64,000 bases of DNA, taken from NCBI GenBank assembly GCA_022823185.1, contig JAJDXQ010000013.1, forward strand, positions 1 through 64,000, given 5' to 3'. Position numbers and translations under genes: made by a program. Under the pieces are notes generated by a model, which ran no database searches, was not told the origin of the DNA, and saw only the letters and a program-made list of their open reading frames with translations. Below are positions 25,884 through 36,526 of this stretch, piece after piece (within the stretch, counting starts at the first letter, position 1; every line of letters starts with the position of its first letter). Origin of the DNA: Caldilineaceae bacterium. Its GTDB lineage: Bacteria; Chloroflexota; Anaerolineae; Caldilineales; Caldilineaceae.

Positions 25884-26774
25884 ATGAAAATCGCAGCTTT
25901 TCCCAAGTGTTATCTGGACGATATTTCGCTTCACCGCACGATGTCGGTATTTGACTGGATCGAGCAGGCGCGGGCGTTGGGCGCGGAGGGTCTGGAGATG
26001 TACGAGGGCTTTTTCTGGAGCCTGGAGGACGCGTATATCGATTCGATCGGGGAGGCCCTGGAGGGGGCGGGATTCGCGATGCCGATGCTATGCTGCTCGC
26101 CGGATTTCACCGATCCGGACCCGGGGGCGCGTGAGCAGGCGGTGGAACGGGAAGCGGTGATGATCGACATTACCCGGCGGCTGGGCGGGCCCGGCGCGGT
26201 GTGCCGTGTGCTCTCCGGTCAACGGAGGCCGGGCGTTTCGGTGGAGCAGGGTTTGGAGTGGGTGGTTGGCTGCATAGGGGAGTGCATTGCCATCGCCAAG
26301 GAGAAGGATGTTGTCCTGGGACTTGAGAATCACTATAAGGACGGATACTGGCAATACCCGGAGTTTGCGCAGAGGGCGACGATTTTTGTAGAGTTGTTGG
26401 AGGCCATTCCGGAGCGAGAACATTTCGGGGTGCAGTATGATCCGTCGAATGCGCTTGTCGCGGGGGACGATCCGGTTGAACTGCTGCGCATGGTGGCGGA
26501 CCGGGTGGTGACGATGCACGCCAGCGACCGATTTCTGGAGGAAGGGACGACGCTCGACGACGTGCTGTTGCCTGACGGTCTGATTGGATATCCGGAGAAG
26601 CTTCAACACGGGGTGACGGGGCAAGGAAGCAACGACTACGACATGATCTTTTCCATCCTGCGAGACCAGGGATTTGAAGGGTGGGTCAGCATCGAGGACG
26701 GCATTAATGGCATGGAAGAGATGCGGGAGAGCATCGAGTTTTTGAAGCGGAAACGCAGTGAGTATTTCGAATAG
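25884..26774 (+). CDS. Sugar phosphate isomerase/epimerase
   Basis: 296 aa from ATG 25884 (a TTG three codons earlier is also open; neither has a clear ribosome-binding site). TIM-barrel metal ligands: Glu in VVLGLENHYK, Asp in FGVQYDPSNAL, His in VVTMHASDR and Glu in GWVSIEDG. The family converts ketoses or dehydrates inososes. It lies 103 bp after the dehydrogenase, and the phosphomannomutase follows after 67 bp, so the three may process one sugar. Confidence 0.85.
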   Translation: MKIAAFPKCYLDDISLHRTMSVFDWIEQARALGAEGLEMYEGFFWSLEDAYIDSIGEALEGAGFAMPMLCCSPDFTDPDPGAREQAVEREAVMIDITRRLGGPGAVCRVLSGQRRPGVSVEQGLEWVVGCIGECIAIAKEKDVVLGLENHYKDGYWQYPEFAQRATIFVELLEAIPEREHFGVQYDPSNALVAGDDPVELLRMVADRVVTMHASDRFLEEGTTLDDVLLPDGLIGYPEKLQHGVTGQGSNDYDMIFSILRDQGFEGWVSIEDGINGMEEMRESIEFLKRKRSEYFE

Positions 26775-26841
26775 CAGGAACCAGAAGCTAAAGAGCGGGA
26801 GGGCGTTCCCGCTCGATTCACAGTGCCGCGGAGGATGAGCG

Positions 26842-28296
<1,455 letters not shown>

Positions 28297-28397
28297 GCGG
28301 CGGCGCGAAGCGTCGGGAGACGGGTCGCGTCGCAGTGGAAGGATGTTGTGCAGCCGGTCGTGTGAGAGTTGACGGGGCAGGTTGACAGACGCAAAGG

Positions 28398-28430
28398 AAA
28401 GGCGTGAGTCTCAGGGCTCGCGCCTTTGTG
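28398..28430 (+). terminator. Intrinsic terminator after phosphomannomutase
   Basis: AAAGGCGTGAG (28398-28408) pairs with CTCGCGCCTTT (28417-28427) over 11 positions with one G-U, 8-nt loop, then TGTGGTT. The stem's own TTT gives a short U-tract. It separates the convergent 26842-28296 and 28506-28829 genes. Confidence 0.7.
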
Positions 28431-28505
28431 GTTCAGAGGGCGGCGGTTTGTGCGCCGCGGGAGGCGCAGAGGTCACTTTCGCGCCGGCGATTCGTGCCGG
28501 GAGGG

Positions 28506-28829
28506 TCAGCTGGGTCTGAAGAGCGACCGCTGTCTGATTTCCTGGCGGGTTTGCTCAAAGGTGCGGCGCAGTTTCAGGTCGGAGCCTTTCTGTGCGCCAA
28601 CGACGCGCTGTGCGCAAGTGACACAGCCCAGGGAAGCCTTGTAACTGCTCTGGTCGCAGTTGAGGCAGTCGCACAGGCGGATCATCATGAGAGAGAACGC
28701 GAGCGTGTCTTCCATTCCATCGCGCTGACTTGCCACCTGTTTGACCAGATCCTGCCAGTCTGCGCCTCGTTCCGCGCTGAGCTTTCGGATGGCCCGATGG
28801 GGAAAGAGAATTTCACTTTCGGGGTACAT
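28506..28829 (-). CDS. Small cysteine-rich protein, possible metal binding
   Basis: 107 aa, unrecognised. Five cysteines occur in the middle: C53, C55 and C58 (LCDCLNC), then C69 and C72 (CVTC). This pattern of two close pairs suggests a zinc ribbon or Fe-S knuckle, flanked by helical segments. GAGGAG precedes ATG 28829, so it is a real gene. It stands downstream of two Yip1-like membrane protein genes on the same strand, 109 bp away. Confidence 0.65.
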   Translation of the reverse strand: MYPESEILFPHRAIRKLSAERGADWQDLVKQVASQRDGMEDTLAFSLMMIRLCDCLNCDQSSYKASLGCVTCAQRVVGAQKGSDLKLRRTFEQTRQEIRQRSLFRPS

Positions 28830-28938
28830 GGCGACTCCTCTCGCGGAAGGTATTTGCCCTGCGGCGGTATGGATGCGGGTTAGATTCGGCGACTGTTAAC
28901 CGGAAAGATTGTTGAGCGCTCCTTCGAAGGCAGGCGCA

Positions 28939-29658
28939 TCAGACGGCGGAGACGACGAGATAGAGCAGGAGGCCGAAAAGTGCAAGGGCCAGCAGACTGA
29001 GGATAAGAAGGATCAGCAGCGGCAGGAGGACGGCGGCCAGAGAACGTGAACGGGGCAGATTTGTGACTTCCTCATTGGCCCTGGCGTAGACGACGAAGGC
29101 CCAGATGACACCGACTGCGCTGCAGATGCGTCCCAGGCAGGGGACGGGCGAGAGGCCGACGAGGATGAGGGGGGCGGCGGCGAAACCGGTCGCGGCGAAG
29201 AAGGGCTGCAGGCGATTGGTTGCGCCGAGGGCTTTGTTGCAGGCCATCACGAGGGCGCCGTAGACGATCCAAAGGGCGAGCCAGCGCAGGGGCCAGTTGA
29301 TCCACTCGCCGAGGGCGCTGAGGAAGGCGGCCAGCCAGCCGGGCAAGGGCTGGGGCAGGCCGGCGATCAGTTGGACGGTTTCGCCCAGGATGACGGGGTC
29401 GAACATAGGGGAGATGTAGGTAAGGGGCGTGGCCTGAATGCGGGAAGCCTGTGCGCCGAGGCGAGCGAGGGGAAGGGCGCTGCCGGCGGTTGCAGCCTGC
29501 TCCCAGTTGACAAGGAAGGGAATGAAGCCGGCCAGAAGGCCGAGAACGAGAACCATGCCGAGGGACTGGCGCATCGAAGTTTCGGTGAAACCGGAGGCGC
29601 GAAGCTGGACAGCGTCGCTCATTTTCTGGGGCGTGGGCAGCCAGTGGCGCGGGTTCAC
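28939..29658 (-). CDS. Yip1-like integral membrane protein
   Basis: 239 aa from GTG 29658, which overlaps the upstream stop by 4 nt (GTGA) and has GGAGG 7 nt upstream; the frame open to 29985 is antisense-like filler inside the neighbour. Five to six hydrophobic helices: SLGMVLVLGLLAGFIPFL, WLALWIVYGALVMACN, FAAAPLILVGLSPV, ICSAVGVIWAFVVYA and a long hydrophobic tail LLPLLILLILSLLALALFGL. Yip1-domain proteins of bacteria have unknown roles. Coupled to its paralog upstream. Confidence 0.7.
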   Translation of the reverse strand: MNPRHWLPTPQKMSDAVQLRASGFTETSMRQSLGMVLVLGLLAGFIPFLVNWEQAATAGSALPLARLGAQASRIQATPLTYISPMFDPVILGETVQLIAGLPQPLPGWLAAFLSALGEWINWPLRWLALWIVYGALVMACNKALGATNRLQPFFAATGFAAAPLILVGLSPVPCLGRICSAVGVIWAFVVYARANEEVTNLPRSRSLAAVLLPLLILLILSLLALALFGLLLYLVVSAV

Positions 29659-30359
29659 GGGTTGCCTCCGGCAAGGAACAGCAGGAACGCCACCAATAGT
29701 ACGACGACGGCGCTGACCAGGAGGGTCAGGAGCCAGGCGCCGCCGGCCACGAGCGCGGCCGGCCAGGGAGGCAGTTCGTGGGCTACTTCCAGCCCTCGAA
29801 AGGCGATGAGGATGCCCCACACGTGGACCAGGACAGCGGCGACGGAGACGAAGGGAATCATGGAAAAGAGATAGAGCAGTCGCGGGGCGGCGCTGAGGGC
29901 GACCGCGCCCAAGGTTTGGCCGAGGGCGCCCTGGCCCCCTGCGGCACGGGCAAGCAGGTGGCTGGTCAGGCCAAAGAGGAGCCACTGGCCGATGAGGCCG
30001 AGAGGCGTAGCCGCGAGGGTAAAGATGCGAAACCCGACGCTGTCGTAGCCGGTGTATGCAAGGAGGAGAGGCCAGAGAGTCCGCAGCGTACGTTCAGTTT
30101 CGAGCAGGGATTCGTCTCCGAGCGCGCTCTGGCGCAGGCCCGCGAGGACCAAATTGAGGAGCGCCTCGGAGTGGGGAAGCGAGACGGTCAGGAGAAGGCT
30201 GCCGACAAGCTGGGCGGCCGCGACCAGGACACCGATCGTCGCGCACAGAAAGAGTCCCTCGATCCAGGGGTTGTCATCGTCGACCATTTCTACGAATGGG
30301 TCGGGCTCTAGGAGGAGGGCCTTGCCAATGAACTGCGGGTAATTTTGTGGCTGTAACAT
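29655..30359 (-). CDS. Yip1-like integral membrane protein
   Basis: 234 aa from ATG 30359, where a cytoplasmic opening (QPQNYPQFIGKALLLEPDPF) leads into the first helix (LFLCATIGVLVAAAQLVGSL). Further helices: IFTLAATPLGLIGQWLLFGL, LLYLFSMIPFVSVAAVLVHV and LLTLLVSAVVVLLVAFLLFL. No good ribosome-binding site precedes this ATG, so the start is uncertain. Same fold type as the next gene, with which it is translationally coupled; they may form a heteromer. Confidence 0.65.
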   Translation of the reverse strand: MLQPQNYPQFIGKALLLEPDPFVEMVDDDNPWIEGLFLCATIGVLVAAAQLVGSLLLTVSLPHSEALLNLVLAGLRQSALGDESLLETERTLRTLWPLLLAYTGYDSVGFRIFTLAATPLGLIGQWLLFGLTSHLLARAAGGQGALGQTLGAVALSAAPRLLYLFSMIPFVSVAAVLVHVWGILIAFRGLEVAHELPPWPAALVAGGAWLLTLLVSAVVVLLVAFLLFLAGGNP

Positions 30360-30571
30360 GTAGTTGCGAAGGCTGTCCGGGCGGTAGACCCGAAGCGCGA
30401 TCCGGATGAGGGTTGGGCCATGCCTGAGAATGCAACTCGCTTGCGCCAAGCCCGATGCTCGCTTGCGGCAATGATAGCACAGGACTGACCTGCACTCGAA
30501 AATCTTGACCGTGCCATAGGCGGGCTGCTTTGGCGGCGGCGAGAAGTGACACATGTGCGCAGGAGGCGGAG

Positions 30572-31600
30572 ATGGCACCGAACTCTACGATACTTCCGAC
30601 TGGAAAGCTCCCGGCAGGTCTGCTGGCGCAGCTTATTTCAACATTGCCGATCAAAGACCCGTCTCTTTTTCTGGGACCGGCCGTAGGCGAGGATGCCGCC
30701 ATAATCGAAATCGGTGGTGACATTTTGCTGGCGGCGAAGAGCGATCCGATCACTTTCGCTACCGATGAGATCGGGTACTTTGCGGTCAATGTGTGCGCGA
30801 ATGATCTGGCGGTGTGCGGGGCGCGGCCGCGCTTTTATCTGCCCACGGTGTTGCTGCCCGAGGGGACGACGGAGGAGGATGTCCGGGGGATTTGCGATCA
30901 GCTGGGCGCTGCCTGCCGTGCGCTGGACATCGTGGTGGCGGGGGGTCATACGGAGGTGACGGCGGCGGTGAATCAGGCGGTTGTGGCCGGTACGCTGTTG
31001 GGGGAGGTTGCGCGGAGCAAAGTGGTGCGGACGGGCGGCTGCCAGCCCGGCGACGCGGTGCTGCTGGCGGGGAGCGCGGGCGTTGAAGGCACGTCGATCA
31101 TCGCCCGCGAAATGGGGGAGGCGCTGGTGGAGCGGGGCTGGTCCGAAGGGGAGGTAGAGGAGGCGGCGAACTATCTCTACGAGCCGGGGATCAGTGTGCT
31201 GGAGCCGGCGCTGGCCGCGGCGGAGGCGGAGCTGGTGACGGCGATGCACGATCCGACGGAGGGCGGTGTGGCGACCGGCCTGTGGGAGCTGGCCGAGGCT
31301 TCGGGCTGCGGGTTGGAGGTGGATCTGGCAGCCATTCCGGTGACGCGGTTGACGGCGGCGGCGTGCGCGGCATTCGGGCTGGAGCCGATGGGCACGATCG
31401 CGTCGGGAGGGCTGCTGGCGACGGCGGCGCCGGAGGATGTGGAGGCCGTGCTGGGGTTGTGGGAAGAGATTGGGAGGCGGGGGCGGGTGATCGGGCGCGT
31501 TTTGCCGGCGGGGGAGGGGGTTTACGGGTTACGGGAGGGGCGACGGGTGGCTCTGCCGCGGTTTGATGCGGATGAGATTGTGAAGTTGTGGGGGGAGTGA
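30572..31600 (+). CDS. AIR synthase-related protein (HypE/ThiL-like), without PRIC tail
   Basis: 342 aa. AIR-synthase fold (PurM/ThiL/SelD/HypE): N-terminal GEDAAIIEIGGDILLAAKSD with the metal/ATP loop, then FAVNVCANDLAVCGARPRFY, GGHTEVTAAVNQ, MHDPTEGGVATGLWELAEAS and a final GRVLPAGEGVYGLR, closest to HypE. HypE proper ends in PRIC, whose cysteine carries the cyano ligand for NiFe hydrogenase; here the end is LPRFDADEIVKLWGE, with no cysteine. No other hyp or hydrogenase gene is in the window. So it is probably an ATP-dependent kinase/synthase of unknown substrate. AGGAGG 5 nt before ATG 30572. Confidence 0.8.
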   Translation: MAPNSTILPTGKLPAGLLAQLISTLPIKDPSLFLGPAVGEDAAIIEIGGDILLAAKSDPITFATDEIGYFAVNVCANDLAVCGARPRFYLPTVLLPEGTTEEDVRGICDQLGAACRALDIVVAGGHTEVTAAVNQAVVAGTLLGEVARSKVVRTGGCQPGDAVLLAGSAGVEGTSIIAREMGEALVERGWSEGEVEEAANYLYEPGISVLEPALAAAEAELVTAMHDPTEGGVATGLWELAEASGCGLEVDLAAIPVTRLTAAACAAFGLEPMGTIASGGLLATAAPEDVEAVLGLWEEIGRRGRVIGRVLPAGEGVYGLREGRRVALPRFDADEIVKLWGE

Positions 31601-32672
31601 ACCGCGCCGGAAATCGACCGAAGAATCCAGAACCAGGCGCGGGCTCTGGATTCCGGAGAGACGGTTCAGGCCGATCCATTGCGCAGGCGGGCCAATTTCG
31701 CTTCCAGTGCCTTCACTTGCTCTTCCGCCCGCCGGCGCGCAGCCGCTTCTGTTGCAGCCTGCGCCTCTGCTTGCTCGGCCCTTGTGACTGCGACCTGGTG
31801 CTCTGGAATCACATACCCGGAATAGACTTCGTCCAGAGCCAGCGCCACAAGGCGAGGCTTGCGTTGGAGATCGTCTACCCGGAATTGCAAACCGGCCAAC
31901 ACGTTCGAAAGAATGACACCGTTCGCGTCTGGCGGGATCTCTTCGTACTCTCCATCCGGCGCGAGCGCGTAGAAGCGCATGCGCTCTCCGTCGGGGTCGA
32001 GGATGTAGTACTCCTTCACACCCCCCAGCGCGTAGTCTCTCTTCTTCTCCTCCGTGTCCCGCAGCACCTCCACCAGTGTGGAATCGGTGACCGCTTCGAC
32101 AACCATGTCGCAGACTCCGGCAAAATGACGCTGGTCCAACGCGCCCCACGACACGGGATTGCTGTTCAGGATCACGCCGATGTCGGGCTTGCGCACTTGA
32201 ACGCGCTCACCCGATGGGTCGGTTTCATCTTCGATTTTCAGGATGAAGCCGGTTTCCAGGTTGATCAGGGAGGCGTGGTCGAACGTCTCCAAATTGCAGC
32301 GCAGGAGGGCGAGGAACCAGTTGTACAGGTCGATTTGGGGGGCATTGGGCAAGGGTTTGGCCTCCAGGATGCCGTTGTTCCACTCGTAGCTGACGTCGAG
32401 GTCCGGGTAGGGATTCTCGTACCATTTTTCCCAGTACTCTTCGAGCGTGACCTGACGTCCGTGATCCGGCGCCCAGGAGTTGTCCGGGGCAACGTTCGGC
32501 GCGTCGGCTTCGGTTTGGGTGGCGCGTTTGGACTGGGGCTGGTTGGTCTGTACGCGAGGAACGTCTGGCGTCAGTTCTGTGGTTTCCATTCCTCTTCCTC
32601 CGGTATAGGGACTGTCCGCGGCGCGGTTGACTCAGGCGTATACTAACACGGTTCTGGCGGTTGATCCCAAGA
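31562..32672. repeat. Tandem duplication, copy 1
   Basis: This 1.1-kb segment is repeated at 32719-33889, offset about 1157 bp. It starts inside the 3' end of the AIR-synthase gene (TTTGATGCGGAT versus TTTGACGCGGAT) and ends at the shared GGCGGTTGATCCCAA. It contains one whole Uma2 gene. Confidence 0.85.
31666..32589 (-). CDS. Uma2 family putative endonuclease with coiled-coil tail
   Basis: 307 aa. Uma2 (DUF820) fold, a PD-(D/E)XK nuclease-like domain: EEYWEKWYENPYPD, KPDIGVILNSNP (Asp), DMVVEAVTDST (Glu) and EKKRDYALGGVKEYYILD (Lys). After residue 260 a charged Ala-rich helix (AEQAEAQAATEAAARRRAEE) likely forms a coiled coil. GGAGGAAGAGGA just upstream fixes ATG 32589. Such genes multiply in Chloroflexota and cyanobacteria; function unknown. 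It is one of two tandem copies. Confidence 0.82.
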   Translation of the reverse strand: METTELTPDVPRVQTNQPQSKRATQTEADAPNVAPDNSWAPDHGRQVTLEEYWEKWYENPYPDLDVSYEWNNGILEAKPLPNAPQIDLYNWFLALLRCNLETFDHASLINLETGFILKIEDETDPSGERVQVRKPDIGVILNSNPVSWGALDQRHFAGVCDMVVEAVTDSTLVEVLRDTEEKKRDYALGGVKEYYILDPDGERMRFYALAPDGEYEEIPPDANGVILSNVLAGLQFRVDDLQRKPRLVALALDEVYSGYVIPEHQVAVTRAEQAEAQAATEAAARRRAEEQVKALEAKLARLRNGSA

Positions 32673-32718
32673 GCCTGCGAATGTCAGCAGGTCCTGTGGG
32701 CGAGCGACGCTGCTGTGA

Positions 32719-33889
32719 TTTGACGCGGATGGGATTGTGAAGCTGTGGGCGGAGCGCAGAGCGCTGGGAATCGACCGGGGAATCCAGAACCAGGCGCGGG
32801 CTCTGGAAATCCAGAGTGACGGTTCAGGCCGATCCATTGCTCAGGCGGGACAATTTCGCTTCCAGTGCCTTCACTTGCTCTTCCGCCTTCCGGCGCGCAG
32901 CCGCTTCTGTTGCAGCCTGTTCCTCTGCTCTTCCACGCGCAGCCGCTTCTGTTTCAGCCCGTTCTTCTGCCTGCCGGCGCGCAGCCGCTTCTGCGTCGGC
33001 CCGTGTGACAGCGACATGATGCTCCGGAATCACATACTCCGAATAGACTTCGTCCAGAGCCAGCGCCACAAGGCGAGGCTTGCGTTGGAGATCGTCTACC
33101 CGGAATTGCAGACCGGCCAACACGTTCGAACGAATGACACCATCCGCGTCAGGCGGGATCTCTTCGTACTCTCCATCCGGCGCGAGCGCGTAGAAGCGCA
33201 TGCGCTCTCCCTCGGGGTCGAGGATGTAGTACTCCTTCACCCCGCCCAGCGCGTAGTCTCTCTTCTTCTCCTCCGTGTCCCGCAGCACCTCCACCAGTGT
33301 GGAATCGGAGACCGCTTCGACTACCATGTCGCAGACCCCGGCAAAGTGACGCTGGTCCAACGCGCCCCACGATACGGGATTGCTATTCAGGATCACGCCG
33401 ATGTCGGGCTTGCGCACTTGAACGCGCTCACCCGAAGGGTCGGATTCGTCTTCGATTTTCAGGATGAAGCCGGTTTCCAGGTTGATCAGAGACGTGTGAT
33501 CAAAGGTCTCCACGTAGCGGTGCAGGAGGGTAAGGAACCAGTTGCACAGGCCGATCTGGCGGGCGTTATGTAATGGTTTGGCCTCCAGGATGCCGTTATT
33601 CCACTCGTAGCTGACGTCGAGGTCCGGGTAGGGATTCTCGTACCATTTTTCCCAGTACTCTTCGAGCGTGACCTGACGTCCGTGATCCGGCACCCAGGAA
33701 CTGTCCGGCGTGCGGTTCGGCGAGACGTCTTTGATTTGAGTGGCGCCGTTCGGCTGGGAATTATCTGTCTGCGACAGAGGAGCGTCCGGCGTCAGTTCTG
33801 GGGGTACCATTCCTCTTCTTCCGGTGTAGGAACTGTCCACTGTGCGATTGGCACATATATTCTAACACGGTTCCGGCGGTTGATCCCAA
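32719..33889. repeat. Tandem duplication, copy 2
   Basis: Second copy of the 31562-32672 segment. It begins with a relic of the AIR-synthase gene's last codons (FDADGIVKLW instead of FDADEIVKLW), but with the stop codon lost to drift, and runs past the second Uma2 gene to GGCGGTTGATCCCAA. It is about 60 bp longer because of an expanded coiled-coil repeat. Confidence 0.85.
32824..33810 (-). CDS. Uma2 family putative endonuclease, duplicated copy with expanded tail
   Basis: 328 aa from ATG 33810 (AAGAAGAGGA directly upstream; an ATG ten codons earlier is less well placed). Nearly identical nuclease-like core to the 31666-32589 protein: KPDIGVILNSNP, DMVVEAVSDST, EKKRDYALGGVKEYYILD. The C-terminal coiled coil is longer, with the unit TEAAARR.AEEQ present about three times rather than once. 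The duplication is recent enough for long runs of DNA identity. Confidence 0.82.
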   Translation of the reverse strand: MVPPELTPDAPLSQTDNSQPNGATQIKDVSPNRTPDSSWVPDHGRQVTLEEYWEKWYENPYPDLDVSYEWNNGILEAKPLHNARQIGLCNWFLTLLHRYVETFDHTSLINLETGFILKIEDESDPSGERVQVRKPDIGVILNSNPVSWGALDQRHFAGVCDMVVEAVSDSTLVEVLRDTEEKKRDYALGGVKEYYILDPEGERMRFYALAPDGEYEEIPPDADGVIRSNVLAGLQFRVDDLQRKPRLVALALDEVYSEYVIPEHHVAVTRADAEAAARRQAEERAETEAAARGRAEEQAATEAAARRKAEEQVKALEAKLSRLSNGSA

Positions 33890-34180
33890 CGGCCTTCGGC
33901 GACGTGGTGTAGTCCAAATTTTGGGGCGAGTTTCAGGCTACCATTTGATAACAACAGTGGTCAGTTGTCTGAACGGAGATTTAGGGGAATTGCGGGTGAA
34001 GGGCGCGAGGGACGTGTTGGCGTCTCTGATTGGAGGAGAGAATTTCTGTGCGGAGGGGCTTGGGCGCCCACAAGGGGCGCCCCTGCAGGGGGCTGACGGT
34101 GAATGCTAAAGCCGCAGCCGTTGGATTCGGGCGAGCTTGGCCGATGGCGACGGCGCGGCGGAGCTTGAAGCGGCGCAGGG
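33890..34180. other. Intergenic stretch with CACAAGGGG palindrome and one heptamer
   Basis: No gene recognised. It contains a lone TGGTCAG at about 33958-33964 and the GC-rich palindrome at 34062-34082, then leads into the end of the carboxylate-amine ligase gene. Confidence 0.5.
34062..34082. repeat. REP-like palindrome GGGCGCCC-ACAAG-GGGCGCCC
   Basis: Two identical self-complementary 8-mers (34062-34069 and 34075-34082) around a 5-nt spacer give an 8-bp hairpin. It lies 98 bp past the end of the minus-strand ligase gene. A related core (CACAAGGGG) occurs at 39837-39845. Confidence 0.6.
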
Positions 34181-35293
34181 TTACAGCCCCTCCACCGTTT
34201 CCGCGGCGAGGTGGTCGACGACGGCTTTGACGTCGCCGCCTGATTCGTTGTAGACGCGCAGCTGGCGGTCGGCGCTGGCGCCGTTGGCGAGGATCTGTTC
34301 GATTGGGGCTAACTCCTTTTCGCTGCCGAGTTCGGCGATCTCTTCGCCGACCAGTTCGACCAGTTCGCGCAGCAGGGAGCGGGCAGGGAGCTCTTCCTGC
34401 TTGCCGAAGTCGATCATCTTGCCGTCCAGCCCGTAGCGGGCGGCGCGCCATTTGTTCTCGTCGATCAACTCCTTGGTATAGACATTGAAGGTGACGTTGC
34501 GCTGACGCAGCTTCCAGTGCCAGAGCACGAGGGCCTGGCAGAGCGCGACGATGGCGACCGCCTCGTCGACGCGCGGGCAGATGTCACAGATGCGGAACTC
34601 CAAAGTGGGGTAGAGACTGTGGGGGCGCACGTCCCACCAGATCTTGCTAGAGTCGGGGATGCAGCCGGTGTTTGTAAGGGTGCTGATGAGACGCTCGTAG
34701 GCAGCGCGGTTGGGGAAGGCGTCGGGGATGCCGCTGCGGGGAAAGTCCTCGAAGACGACGGCGCGGTAGCTTTTGAGGCCGGTTGGCTGGCCCTGCCAGA
34801 AGGGGCTGCTTGCGCTCAGGGCCAGAAGATGGGGCAGCATGTAGCGGAGGACATTCATCGTGTCGATGGCAAAGTCGGGATCCTCGAGGCCGACATGGAT
34901 GTGCATGCCGTAAATCAACAGGCGCTGGGCCAGTAGCTGCATTTCCTCCAGGACGCCCTGATAGCGGGGAAAGGGGGTGACCTCCTGCTCGGACCAGCGG
35001 CTTGAGGGGTGTGTGGAAGCGGCTACGATTGCCAGTCCTCTTTCGTGGGCGAGGCGGCTGATGAAGGCCCTTTGGCGGAGGAGCTCTTCTTTGGCTTCAG
35101 CGGGTGAAGCGCAAACGGGTGTGCCCAACTCCACCATAGACTGGTGCAGCTCTGCTTTGATCTCCCGCTCCACCATCACGATCTTGCCGTCTTCGATGAA
35201 ATTGGTGATGAATGAGCGCAGTTGGCCACTCTCCGGATCGATGACCTGATATTCTTCTTCGATGCCGAGCGTCAGTTGGGGTCGTTCAATCAT
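34181..35293 (-). CDS. YbdK-type carboxylate-amine ligase (GCS2 family)
   Basis: 370 aa, the normal length. GCS2 fold related to glutamate-cysteine ligase. The ATP/Mg-binding opening is [10 protein letters not shown] (8-17); also [11 protein letters not shown] near 130, [20 protein letters not shown] near 220 (Glu/Arg active-site strand), [13 protein letters not shown] near 290. YbdK of E. coli has weak gamma-glutamylcysteine synthesis, but the real substrates of most members are unknown. ATG 35293 overlaps the stop of the paralog upstream (ATGA), so the two are coupled. Third gene of a three-gene amidoligase operon. Confidence 0.88.
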   Translation of the reverse strand: MIERPQLTLGIEEEYQVIDPESGQLRSFITNFIEDGKIVMVEREIKAELHQSMVELGTPVCASPAEAKEELLRQRAFISRLAHERGLAIVAASTHPSSRWSEQEVTPFPRYQGVLEEMQLLAQRLLIYGMHIHVGLEDPDFAIDTMNVLRYMLPHLLALSASSPFWQGQPTGLKSYRAVVFEDFPRSGIPDAFPNRAAYERLISTLTNTGCIPDSSKIWWDVRPHSLYPTLEFRICDICPRVDEAVAIVALCQALVLWHWKLRQRNVTFNVYTKELIDENKWRAARYGLDGKMIDFGKQEELPARSLLRELVELVGEEIAELGSEKELAPIEQILANGASADRQLRVYNESGGDVKAVVDHLAAETVEGL

Positions 35294-36483
35294 AGGCTTT
35301 GCTCCGTCTGCGAAACGAGGAAATCGACGACCGCCTTGCCGTCTTCACCGCTTTGGCGCCACACTTGGCGCTGCTGGTCGGAACTGGCTCCCCGCTGCAT
35401 GATGTTGTGGAGGTGGGATACCTCTTCGCGGCAGTTGAGGCGGTCCAGAACTGGTTCGACCCGTTCAAGCAGTTCATGCAGGAGGTCGTGAATGGGCACT
35501 TCCTGTTCGATGCCGAAGTCGAGCAGTTTTCCCTGGAGCCCGTAGCGCACGGCCCGCCATTTGTTCTCGGCGATGAGTGTGCGGTCGTAGAGGCGGAAGG
35601 ACATGTTGCGATGGCGAAGGTCGACCATCCAGGCGACAGTGGCCTGGATCAGGGCGGCGACGGCGAGTACGTCGTCGATGTCGGGCAGGGCGTCGCAGAC
35701 CCGAATTTCAAGTGCGGCCTGTTCGGTTGCGAGCGTTTTGGACCGGGTGTTCCCTCCGGATTCTGTGCGCGGGGGCGACGGGTCCTGCTGATGGGAGTGG
35801 GGGCGGATGTCCCACCAGATGGCTTCCGAGTCGGGAATGCTGTTGGTGCGCAGGAGGGTTTCGACGTAGTCGAGGTAGTCGTTGAGGCTGCGGAAGGCGT
35901 TGGGGATGCCGGTGCGGGGCAGGGCGTCCAGGAGGACAGAGCGGTAGCTGGCCAACCCGGTATCGAGGCCTTGCCAGAAGGGAGAGGCGTTGGCAAGGCA
36001 GAGAATGTGGGGCAAAAGGTAGCGCATCGCGTTCATGACATCGATTGCCAGGTTTCTGTCTTCGATGCCGATGTGGACGTACATGCCGAAGGCGAGCAGG
36101 CGGCGGGCGATGAACTGTGTGTCCTCGATCAAGGCGCGATAGCGGGGCGACTCCTCCTGTTCCCGTTCCCAGTAACTGAAGGGGTGGGCGCCGGCCGCCA
36201 TCATTTTGAGGCCGTAGGTCGCGGCCAGATCGCGCATCTCGCGGCGGATAGCCAACAGCTCCTTGCGGGCCTGCTTGACATCCCGGCAGATCGGTGTGCC
36301 GGCGCGGGGCGCGACCAGGTCACTCTCTTCTCTACGGGCCTTGGCCTCACCTTTCCCCTGGGAGTCCAATAGGGTGAGCCCCTGGGCGGTGGCGAACCCG
36401 CGCAGTTCCCGGGTTTCCGGGTGGACGAACTGATACTCCTCTTCGATGCTGATATTGAATGATGGTTGGCTGTACTCGGCCAT
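35290..36483 (-). CDS. YbdK-type carboxylate-amine ligase, divergent paralog
   Basis: 397 aa from ATG 36483 (AAGAAGAGAG upstream; the longer frame overlaps the preceding gene). Same motifs as the next gene: [59 protein letters not shown]. It differs by an insertion of about 20 residues ([20 protein letters not shown]) in the middle, between the two active-site strands, which probably alters substrate specificity. Middle gene of the ATP-grasp/YbdK/YbdK operon. Confidence 0.88.
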   Translation of the reverse strand: MAEYSQPSFNISIEEEYQFVHPETRELRGFATAQGLTLLDSQGKGEAKARREESDLVAPRAGTPICRDVKQARKELLAIRREMRDLAATYGLKMMAAGAHPFSYWEREQEESPRYRALIEDTQFIARRLLAFGMYVHIGIEDRNLAIDVMNAMRYLLPHILCLANASPFWQGLDTGLASYRSVLLDALPRTGIPNAFRSLNDYLDYVETLLRTNSIPDSEAIWWDIRPHSHQQDPSPPRTESGGNTRSKTLATEQAALEIRVCDALPDIDDVLAVAALIQATVAWMVDLRHRNMSFRLYDRTLIAENKWRAVRYGLQGKLLDFGIEQEVPIHDLLHELLERVEPVLDRLNCREEVSHLHNIMQRGASSDQQRQVWRQSGEDGKAVVDFLVSQTEQSL

Positions 36484-36526
36484 TGATCGCTCTCTTCTTA
36501 CGTGTCTTCGGGGCGCATCGGGTCTG

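Noticed and set aside
30572-31600. NiFe-hydrogenase maturation locus (hypE)
   Set aside because: No PRIC C-terminus and no other hyp or hydrogenase genes in the window.
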